This document shows, one piece after another, positions 27,044-33,826 of a stretch of 64,000 nucleotides of DNA. The notes under the pieces are model-generated. The model searched no databases. It had not been told where the DNA came from and worked only from the letters and a program-made list of their open reading frames with translations. The stretch is from assembly GCF_017742245.1 (NCBI RefSeq), contig NZ_JAGHKO010000002.1, positions 248,001-312,000 on the forward strand. The letters run 5' to 3'. A program made the position numbers and the translations under genes. How positions within the stretch are numbered: position 1 is the first letter of the stretch; each line of letters begins with the position of its first letter. Source of the stretch: Niastella soli (GTDB lineage Bacteria; Bacteroidota; Bacteroidia; Chitinophagales; Chitinophagaceae).

Positions 27044-27088
27044 ATCTAAGATTTGATTCTGTTAGTTTGAAAATTTGATACTCAACAA

Positions 27089-27928
27089 TTACTTGGCTAA
27101 TTTTTTACCGTTCTTACGTTGAATGATCAACTTATCGCTTCCTTTACCTCTTTGACGAGTTTTCAGACCTTTGGCGTATTTACCGGTTCTAGAACGTGGG
27201 TGACCACCTGAAGATTTACCTTCACCACCACCCATTGGGTGATCTACAGGGTTCATCGCTACACCACGGTTGCGAGGACGGATACCTCTCCAACGGTTAC
27301 GACCAGCTTTACCCATCATTTCGAGGTTATGGTCACCGTTACTTACTACACCTACAGTAGCAAAGCAGTTGATGAGGATCTTTCTCAATTCACCAGAAGG
27401 CATTTTCAATACAGCATATTTCTCTTCTTTGTTGGCCAGTTGAGCTGATGTACCGGCACTGCGTACCAGCTTACCACCCTGACCAGGCTGCATTTCAATG
27501 TTGTGTACGTTGGTACCCAGTGGCATGTTCTTCATTTGAAGCGCATTACCAACTTCAGGAGCTACTGCGTCGCCAGACAAAATAGTGGCGCCAACCTGTA
27601 AGCCCTGGGGAGCCAGAATATATCTTTTTTCACCGTCTTTGTAGTTTATCAAAGCGATAAATGCAGTACGGTTTGGATCGTATTCAATAGAAGCTACTGT
27701 ACCAGGAATATCTTTTTTGTTACGTTTGAAGTCGATGATACGGAACATCTTCTTGTGTCCGCCACCCATATAACGCATAGATCTTCTACCTTGAACGTTA
27801 CGACCACCGGTTGATTTTACACTCTCCAGCAGACTCTTTTCTGGTTCATTAGTAGTGATTTCAGCATACGCATTACCGATTCTCCAACGCGTACCGGCTG
27901 TAATCGGTTTGTATTTTTTCAGTGCCAT
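27089..27928 (-). CDS. rplB: 50S ribosomal protein L2
   Basis: The 279-residue protein has an OB fold followed by an SH3-like domain. '[19 protein letters not shown]' starts it, '[20 protein letters not shown]' and '[20 protein letters not shown]' lie in the middle, and '[20 protein letters not shown]' holds the conserved His near the peptidyl-transferase centre. The length equals the bacterial norm. It follows rplW after 91 bases that hold two hairpins. Confidence 0.98.
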   Translation of the reverse strand: MALKKYKPITAGTRWRIGNAYAEITTNEPEKSLLESVKSTGGRNVQGRRSMRYMGGGHKKMFRIIDFKRNKKDIPGTVASIEYDPNRTAFIALINYKDGEKRYILAPQGLQVGATILSGDAVAPEVGNALQMKNMPLGTNVHNIEMQPGQGGKLVRSAGTSAQLANKEEKYAVLKMPSGELRKILINCFATVGVVSNGDHNLEMMGKAGRNRWRGIRPRNRGVAMNPVDHPMGGGEGKSSGGHPRSRTGKYAKGLKTRQRGKGSDKLIIQRKNGKKLAK

Positions 27929-27975
27929 GTTTTCTTCTTATAATATCGTGATAAAATCTTTTGTCAATTCTTTGC

Positions 27976-28020
27976 GGCGATTGACTCGCCATTCTTTATC
28001 CTAACGCTAACGGTTAGGAT
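27976..28020. repeat. Two hairpins between rplW and rplB
   Basis: ATCCTAAC-gctaacg-GTTAGGAT (27998-28020) begins at the very stop codon of rplW on the coding strand. GGCGA-ttgac-TCGCC (27976-27990) follows. Neither has a T-tract. Confidence 0.6.
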
Positions 28021-28319
28021 TAGATGTTAGCGTACAGATCAATGCTCTCACCTTCTGCTACTTTCACATACGCTTTTTTATAAGCTGGTTTTACACCGGA
28101 AATAAAGCCCGATTTAGTGAACCGGTTCTTTGCCTTTCCAGGTACTACCACCGTATTTACCTCTGTTACGTTTACACCGTAAAAGCTTTCAACTGCTTTT
28201 TTAATTTCCAGTTTGTTGGCTTTGCGGTTTACACGAAAAGCAAAAGTTCTTTTAGCATCAGACAGCTTATTGCTTTTTTCGGTAACGATTGGTTTTATTA
28301 ATACTTCCGTGAGTTTCAT
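28020..28319 (-). CDS. rplW: 50S ribosomal protein L23
   Basis: The 99-residue tunnel-exit protein reads 'VLIKPIVTEKSNKLSDAKRT', 'FAFRVNRKANKLEIKKAVES' and 'FYGVNVTEVNTVVVPGKAKN'. L23 binds trigger factor and SRP. The stop codon forms the base of a downstream hairpin. A TTTTTGAAAATTTG element precedes the start codon. Confidence 0.96.
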   Translation of the reverse strand: MKLTEVLIKPIVTEKSNKLSDAKRTFAFRVNRKANKLEIKKAVESFYGVNVTEVNTVVVPGKAKNRFTKSGFISGVKPAYKKAYVKVAEGESIDLYANI

Positions 28320-28345
28320 AATAACGTTTTTGAAAATTTGATGAA

Positions 28346-28978
28346 TTACGCTTCTACACCTTCTTCACTGAACAACTTGGCAGTGCTTTCTGTAAATAAC
28401 AATACATCGGCATTCACGATATCGTATGTGTTGATATCTGCGAACTGAATACCCAATGCATTTGGAATATTACGAACGCTCAACTGCAGGTTCTCGTTAT
28501 ACTCAGGTAAAATCACCAATGCTTTTTTATTGTCGATCTTCAGGGCAGTCATGATCTCAACAAACTGCTTTGTTTTAGGAGCAGCCAGGTTGATATCTTC
28601 CACTATCACGATTGCACTTTCTTTTGCTTTATAAGACAGCGCGCTGATCTTGGCGAGGTCTTTTACCTTACGGTTCAGCTTGAAATCGTAATCGCGGGGT
28701 TTAGGCCCGAAGATGGTACCACCACCTTTGAACAGCGGGTTACGGATGTTACCTTTACGGCTGCCACCAGTACCCTTCTGACGGTGCAATTTTTTGCTTG
28801 AACCTTTAACTTCCAAGCGGGTTTTCACTTTGTGCGTACCTTGGCGTTGTGCGGCCAGATATTGCTTTACAGCCAGGTAAACAACGTGGTTGTTCGGCTC
28901 TGTTCCGAAGATATCATCGGCTAAATCAACAGAACGACCGGTTTTTGCACCCTTTATACTTAAAACATCTACTTGCAT
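28346..28978 (-). CDS. rplD: 50S ribosomal protein L4
   Basis: The 210-residue protein includes the tunnel-lining loop 'HRQKGTGGSRKGNIRNPLFK' and the segment 'PKPRDYDFKLNRKVKDLAKI'. In E. coli L4 represses its own S10 operon through the leader. Here the largest leader-like gap lies upstream of rplC rather than upstream of rpsJ, so any such control would sit at a different place (inference). Confidence 0.97.
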   Translation of the reverse strand: MQVDVLSIKGAKTGRSVDLADDIFGTEPNNHVVYLAVKQYLAAQRQGTHKVKTRLEVKGSSKKLHRQKGTGGSRKGNIRNPLFKGGGTIFGPKPRDYDFKLNRKVKDLAKISALSYKAKESAIVIVEDINLAAPKTKQFVEIMTALKIDNKKALVILPEYNENLQLSVRNIPNALGIQFADINTYDIVNADVLLFTESTAKLFSEEGVEA

Positions 28979-29039
28979 CGTACTTTATATTTAAGATTAC
29001 CTCCCAACCTTAGCCAGGAATAAATCTGCAATAACAAAA

Positions 29040-29657
29040 TTATTTTTGAATGTATACTATCGCACCATTGTGGCCAGGAACAGATCCGTTCACCAGGATG
29101 TAGTTCTTGTCAGGGAATACTTTCAGGATCTTCAGGCTCTTTACTTTAACGCGATCGTTACCCATGCGGCCCGCCATGCGCATACCTTTGAATACGCGAG
29201 AGGCATCTGATGAGTTACCGATTGAACCTGGAGCACGTTGACGGTCGTGTTGGCCGTGGCTTTGTTCGCCCACACCACTAAATCCGTGACGTTTAACAAC
29301 ACCCTGAAAACCTTTTCCTTTAGTAGTACCTACAACGTCAACTTTTTCGCCTTCAGCGAAAATGTCAACAGTGATAGCATCACCTAAATTCTTTTCAGTA
29401 AAATAATTGCGGAATTCTTTAACAAATTTCTTTGCGGCTGTATTGGCCTTAGCGAAGTGATTCTTTTCAGCAGCGATAGTGTGCTTTTCATTCTTGTCAC
29501 CGTAAGCTAACTGGATAGCATTGTATCCGTCTGTTTCGGTAGTTTTTACCTGGGTCACAATGCAGGGACCTGCTTCAATGATGGTGCAGGCAGTTTGCTT
29601 GCCATCTTGACTGAAGATGCTGGTCATCCCGATTTTTTTACCAATGATTCCTTTCAT
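29040..29657 (-). CDS. rplC: 50S ribosomal protein L3
   Basis: The 205-residue protein begins '[20 protein letters not shown]' and has the central block '[19 protein letters not shown]' and '[20 protein letters not shown]'. The Gln of the 'HDRQ' region is where PrmB methylates E. coli L3. It is an early 50S assembly protein. It is preceded by a 411-base gap that separates it from rpsJ. Confidence 0.97.
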   Translation of the reverse strand: MKGIIGKKIGMTSIFSQDGKQTACTIIEAGPCIVTQVKTTETDGYNAIQLAYGDKNEKHTIAAEKNHFAKANTAAKKFVKEFRNYFTEKNLGDAITVDIFAEGEKVDVVGTTKGKGFQGVVKRHGFSGVGEQSHGQHDRQRAPGSIGNSSDASRVFKGMRMAGRMGNDRVKVKSLKILKVFPDKNYILVNGSVPGHNGAIVYIQK

Positions 29658-30021
29658 CGTTGTTCGGTTTGTGCCCTCGTGGTTAAAGAGACATTTGCGT
29701 TAATGATTGTAGAACAGGGAGTTCTTAATACGCTTATCCACCAGGCGGCGGACAGGCACAACCATGCACAACTTCAATCTCCGTTTGCTACCGACCTTTT
29801 CTGTTTTAATAATCCCGGGGAAACCCGCTAAATTATTTTGGAAGTACCGGTAGTAAACTAACCTCGAAGGGCTAGTTCATATTTTAAAAAGTTATTAATC
29901 TAATCTGTTTAGTCGTATTCAGGCATTTGCCTTCCTACTCCCAATTAGCTAACCCAGCGCTGTTTTATCTGCCCCGTTAAGAACAAAGTTTACAGATGGG
30001 ATTGAAAGAACTTTATGAAAA
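29658..30021 (-). promoter_or_regulatory. Long leader region upstream of rplC
   Basis: This gene-free stretch lies between the rpsJ terminator and the rplC start. It contains a stable hairpin AACTAGCC-loop-GGTTAGTT (29856-29877, minus-strand reading with one G-U pair). About 15 bases past the terminator lies TAAACTTTG, one base longer than the TAnnTTTG consensus. It is a plausible site for a second promoter and for autogenous control of the L3-to-L15 genes; no known leader motif is recognised. Confidence 0.4.
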
Positions 30022-30055
30022 AACCCTGTCAGGATTTTTAGAACCCTGACAGGGT
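30015..30055 (-). terminator. Strong terminator after rpsJ
   Basis: The perfect 12-bp arms AACCCTGTCAGG and CCTGACAGGGTT have an ~10-base loop. On the minus strand they are followed by TTTTTTCAT. It lies only 14 bases after the rpsJ stop, so rpsJ is probably transcribed largely alone. Confidence 0.85.
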
Positions 30056-30068
30056 TCATACAATACTA

Positions 30069-30374
30069 TCAAGCTTTGATCTCTACTTCAACGCCACTGG
30101 GTAAGTCAAGCTTACTCAGCGCATCTACTGTACGGCTGCTAGAAGTATAAATATCTAATAACCGTTTGTGGGTGCACAACTGGAACTGCTCACGGCTCTT
30201 CTTATTCACGTGGGGTGAACGCAATACGGTGAATATCTTTTTACGTGTAGGTAAAGGAATAGGACCTGTTACCACAGCGCCTGTGCTGCGAACGGTTTTT
30301 ACGATTTTCTCGGCAGATTTGTCTACCAGATTGTGATCGTAAGACTGTAATTTTATTCTGATTCGCTGAGACAT
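30069..30374 (-). CDS. rpsJ: 30S ribosomal protein S10
   Basis: The 101-residue protein reads '[20 protein letters not shown]', '[20 protein letters not shown]' and '[20 protein letters not shown]', all S10/NusE hallmarks. Besides its ribosomal role it pairs with NusB in antitermination. It has its own promoter and a strong terminator, unlike the usual arrangement where it leads a continuous operon. Confidence 0.98.
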   Translation of the reverse strand: MSQRIRIKLQSYDHNLVDKSAEKIVKTVRSTGAVVTGPIPLPTRKKIFTVLRSPHVNKKSREQFQLCTHKRLLDIYTSSSRTVDALSKLDLPSGVEVEIKA

Positions 30375-30405
30375 ATTGCAAAACCCAATTTTTCCAATGG
30401 GGATG

Positions 30406-30413
30406 CAAAGGTA
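30406..30413 (-). promoter_or_regulatory. rpsJ -7 promoter element TACCTTTG
   Basis: An exact TAnnTTTG match followed by C lies 31 bases before the rpsJ ATG. Confidence 0.6.
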
Positions 30414-30884
30414 GGGGTTGTTAGGTATTGAGCAAAAGAATTCTCAATTATTTTTTCCCGAAAGGTTAAAAAAGTTAAAAAAAAGTACTTTTTCGCCCCT
30501 TTCAGGGGTCCAATTTTCCGGTTTGGGGACATTTACGATGCCCTGTTTGCGATTTTCGGTCGCCTATTCCGGGTCCCGGATCGCCAGGTTCCGGGTTCCA
30601 ACTTCGAGATACTATCAACATCCTCACCCGCCTTTCGGTTCACCCCCCTCCCCAGTTTTTCTTTACCCAGAAGCTTTAGCGAAGTAGGATCGTCCGCCGA
30701 AAGTGAATCTCAGATTTTCCCGAATTTCATGACCTATTGCTTATTGCCCATTCATACTATTACCCCCCTACCCCCTCCCAGGAGAGCCTGTCGCGCATTG
30801 CGGGAGGACTACTAAGAGTGGGATACTGAAAGGTGGTTGTGCAGGAAGCACAAAAGAATAAGGGGATAAAAGCAAGAGGTAAAG
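30414..30884. other. Intergenic region with degenerate repeat elements
   Basis: It holds an isolated 'AGAAGCTTTAGCGAAG' element (30669-30684) followed by 'TCCGCCGAAAG', and short 'ATTGCTTATTGCCCATT' units (30737-30752). No convincing gene is seen. A run of direct C-rich sequence lies near 30760-30785. Confidence 0.45.
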
Positions 30885-30924
30885 ATTTCGGCATAACCTT
30901 CTTTTTAGGAAAGTTAGCCGAAAT
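30885..30924 (-). terminator. Hairpin after the S9 peptidase gene
   Basis: The perfect 8-bp arms ATTTCGGC and GCCGAAAT are extended by TAAC/GTTA across a small bulge, about 55 bases after the stop. The T-content after it is modest. Confidence 0.5.
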
Positions 30925-30978
30925 CAAAAACCGTATTTGTTATGGATAGCCGAATTAGCAAAACGCTAATGAATGCAA

Positions 30979-33195
30979 TTACCGGCCACCAGGTGCGCAG
31001 TGCGTTCTAAGATAAGTTGTAAATAAAGAGCTCAGGTGTTCCCACGTGCCGGCCCCTTCAGAAATGCTGTGTGTGCGGTTAGGGTAACTCATTAACTGAA
31101 ATTGTTTATTGTATTTGATCAGCTCATTCAATAACAATTCGGCGTTTTGATAGTGCACATTGTCATCACCGGTACCATGAATGTACAACAGGTTACCACG
31201 CAGATTTTTTGCATGCGTAACGGGTGAACCCTGTACATAGTCTGCTGCGTTCTCCTGGGGCAGCCCCATATAACGTTCCTGGTAAATATTATCGTAGGTA
31301 AAGATGCTGCCTACTGCCGCTACAGCGATCCCGGTTTTATAGATCTCCGGAAACTGGAACATCAGGTTAAGCGTGGCAGAACCACCCCCACTCCATCCCC
31401 ATACTGCTATACGGGAGGTATCCACAAAAGGCCATTTAATAACCTCTTTAGCGGCCATTGCCTGATCGCGTATGTTTATTCTACCGATGTTACGATAGAT
31501 CACCTTTCGCCAGTTACGGCCTTTAGGCACCGGTGTACCGCGGTTGTCGATGGAGATATAGATGTAGCCGTCAGCCGCCATATCGCCCTTGTACAGGAAG
31601 GGATCTGCGGCGCCATACTCGTCTCTAACATTTTGCCCCCAGGGCTCGGTATATACATAAAATACAACGGGGTATTTCTTGTTGGGATCGAAATTTTTGG
31701 GTTTCACCATCCATCCGTCCATCTCAACGCCTTCTTCAGTTTTTACTTTAAAGAATTCGGCACCGGAGTTTTTGTCGGCATTTGCAAGGGCATCGTTTAC
31801 TATATGCTGCCCATTCACGCCTTTATGATCAGGTAAGCTGATCATTTCATCGGTGGAGGGAGTATAGATGTTTGAGAAAAAATGCCGGGCATAGGCAGCT
31901 GTGGGCGACAGGTCATAATCATGTGTTCCTTCCTGGTTGGCAGGCGACACCCTTTCAGCCGGGCCTTTGCCATTCAATTTGGTACGGTACAGGTATTTTT
32001 GAGTAGCGTTGTTGGGCGAGGCCAGAAAATACACATATCCATTTTTTTCATCAATGGCCGAAATATCCATTACGTCGTAATTGCCATTGGTGATCTTAAC
32101 TTCTTTCTTTCCATCGCGGGTAACGCGGTATAAATGGCGCCAGCCATCTTTTTCCGAAGCCCAGATAAATTCTTTGCCATCGCTGATCCAGTCCCAGCCA
32201 CCCCAGCTATAATCGTTATCCCACAATGGCTGAATATCGATCCAGGCCGAATCCTTTTCGGTATAGATCACCTGTGAAGCGCCTGTTTGCGCGTTGCACA
32301 GCATCAGATCGCTCTGGTTTTGATGCCGGTTCAAATGTTGAATGATCAACTCATTGCTATTAGCAGCCCACTCCATACGCGGCACATAGCTTTGCAATAC
32401 GGGGTCAGTGGGAATATCCATCCATTGTGTTTTGGCGGTAGCAATATCCACTACCCCAATTTTAAAGGGAGATGGGGGTTCGCCTGCAATGGGGTATTCA
32501 ACCGGTACGGCAAAGGGATAAATAGAGTCGGTATTATCGATCATCAGGTAATCTTTGGTTTTGCGGGCATCTATTTGCCAGTAAGCGATATGCTTGCTAT
32601 CGGGACTCCAGCGAAAACCATCGCGGCACCAGAATTCTTCTTCATACACCCAGTCGAACGTACCGTTTATGAATTTACGGTTACCATCCAAAGTAAGCTG
32701 TTGTATATTTCCACTGGCCAGGTCTTCCACAAACAAATTATACTCACTTACATAGGCCACCTTTGACGCATCGGGCGAAAATTTGGCAAACATCAGGGTC
32801 GAGGCCGGGCGGTCCTTACCCAGCTTTTTTAAACTCCCGGTATTAGTATCGAATACATAATAATCGCCCCGGGTTTGCAAACGCCACACCTTTTTGGTAT
32901 TGGCAAAAAGCAGCACCTTTTTATCATCGGCTGAAAAACTAAAACCCCGAACATTGAGGGGCGTCGTTTTTCCATCGGGGGTTAACTGCTTATTGGTAAG
33001 GATCACAGTTTTCGTTTGCAGGGGCAGGGTATATAAATCCAGTTCGCCCTCTTTAAACTGATAATATCCATTACCGGTCCTGTTCCATTTAGTGCCCTTC
33101 TGGGCAAACAGTACAACAGGTACAAACGCGGTAAATACAATTAATAAAAAAGTCCTGAGCGGAGTCGAAAGGGTGACTGACATTGAACGTGGCAT
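30979..33195 (-). CDS. S9 family peptidase (dipeptidyl peptidase IV type)
   Basis: The 738-residue exported serine peptidase has a signal segment within residues 1-32 (ending LFAQ). An eight-bladed propeller (~50-490) carries 'WVYEEEFWCRDGFRWSPDSK', whose Glu pair matches the DPP4 N-terminus-binding motif. The alpha/beta-hydrolase domain has Ser ~601 in 'GWSGGGSA', Asp ~675 in 'GTGDDNVH' and His ~709 in 'RTHSIS'. It should release Xaa-Pro or Xaa-Ala dipeptides in the periplasm. The first ~15 residues are encoded by a sequence resembling a dispersed repeat (CTTTCGACTCCGCTCAGGA), so the second Met (residue 5) or another start remains possible. It lies between rpsJ and fusA on the same strand. 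Confidence 0.92.
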   Translation of the reverse strand: MPRSMSVTLSTPLRTFLLIVFTAFVPVVLFAQKGTKWNRTGNGYYQFKEGELDLYTLPLQTKTVILTNKQLTPDGKTTPLNVRGFSFSADDKKVLLFANTKKVWRLQTRGDYYVFDTNTGSLKKLGKDRPASTLMFAKFSPDASKVAYVSEYNLFVEDLASGNIQQLTLDGNRKFINGTFDWVYEEEFWCRDGFRWSPDSKHIAYWQIDARKTKDYLMIDNTDSIYPFAVPVEYPIAGEPPSPFKIGVVDIATAKTQWMDIPTDPVLQSYVPRMEWAANSNELIIQHLNRHQNQSDLMLCNAQTGASQVIYTEKDSAWIDIQPLWDNDYSWGGWDWISDGKEFIWASEKDGWRHLYRVTRDGKKEVKITNGNYDVMDISAIDEKNGYVYFLASPNNATQKYLYRTKLNGKGPAERVSPANQEGTHDYDLSPTAAYARHFFSNIYTPSTDEMISLPDHKGVNGQHIVNDALANADKNSGAEFFKVKTEEGVEMDGWMVKPKNFDPNKKYPVVFYVYTEPWGQNVRDEYGAADPFLYKGDMAADGYIYISIDNRGTPVPKGRNWRKVIYRNIGRINIRDQAMAAKEVIKWPFVDTSRIAVWGWSGGGSATLNLMFQFPEIYKTGIAVAAVGSIFTYDNIYQERYMGLPQENAADYVQGSPVTHAKNLRGNLLYIHGTGDDNVHYQNAELLLNELIKYNKQFQLMSYPNRTHSISEGAGTWEHLSSLFTTYLRTHCAPGGR

Positions 33196-33256
33196 GCTGA
33201 TACTATTTGGGGCAGGAAATTAAGACATTGAACGCAAACTATCATTACCGCAAATA

Positions 33257-33287
33257 AAAACCCCGCCCAAATTAATGAGCGGGGTTT
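33257..33287 (-). terminator. Terminator after the YXWXGXW gene
   Basis: ACCCCGC...GCGGGGT arms lie between A and T runs. On the minus strand GGCGGGG is followed by TTTTTATTT. Confidence 0.75.
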
Positions 33288-33331
33288 TGGTATATGTACT
33301 CCTGATCCGTAATTATCTTATTTCAGCAAAT

Positions 33332-33628
33332 TTAGCGTCCCCAACGACCATCTATCCAAACATAACCCTGACGGCGCGGAGCCCAGTAACCGGGTATATA
33401 ATGACGACCATGGCGGGGTCTTGCCCAATAACCCTGAACATATTCATAGTGACCATGACGAGGCCGCCAGTTACCATCTACCCATACGTGATGAGACGAA
33501 GGAGCTACAGGGCGTACTGCCACCGGTGCATTCAAACGAGCTCTTACTACTACTTGTGCAGATGATGCAACAGAAAATCCAACTACCAGTACTGCGGCTA
33601 AAATGATGCGGTTAACATATTTTTTCAT
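33332..33628 (-). CDS. Small exported YXWXGXW-repeat protein
   Basis: The 98-residue protein has a signal peptide (about 1-24, ending SSAQ). It then has three to four short repeats built on the pattern V/Y-x-W/Y-V/I-x-G-x-W/Y: 'HVWVDGNW', 'YEYVQGYW', 'HYIPGYW' and 'YVWIDGRW'. This is the YXWXGXW repeat family, common in Bacteroidetes and Proteobacteria envelopes and of unknown function. The mature protein is very basic and rich in Arg, His and Pro. It is a single gene with its own terminator. Confidence 0.85.
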   Translation of the reverse strand: MKKYVNRIILAAVLVVGFSVASSAQVVVRARLNAPVAVRPVAPSSHHVWVDGNWRPRHGHYEYVQGYWARPRHGRHYIPGYWAPRRQGYVWIDGRWGR

Positions 33629-33780
33629 ACAATGAATTTTTAGTTGTTCTACAATACGTTTTCTGTTTATTAGAGCCTGACAGAGAAAGTAAGTTTAATG
33701 CCACACTACTTGTTGTCATTTCATTAACACATATACCCCCAACTGTTATACATTTTGTTAAAAGGAGTTGTATATACACG

Positions 33781-33810
33781 AAAAAGGTCCCGGCATGGCC
33801 GGGACCTTTT
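33781..33810 (-). terminator. Terminator after the T9SS cargo gene
   Basis: It is a perfect stem AAAAGGTCCCGGC-at-GCCGGGACCTTTT-type palindrome, 17 bases after the stop. A/T runs on both sides make it potentially bidirectional. Confidence 0.8.
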
Positions 33811-33826
33811 CAGTAGTCATTCATTA

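Noticed and set aside
29900-29985. Possible tRNA-like fold in the rplC leader
   Set aside because: A D-arm-like TTAGCTAATTGGGAG string is present but no T-arm TTC motif or acceptor stem can be paired.
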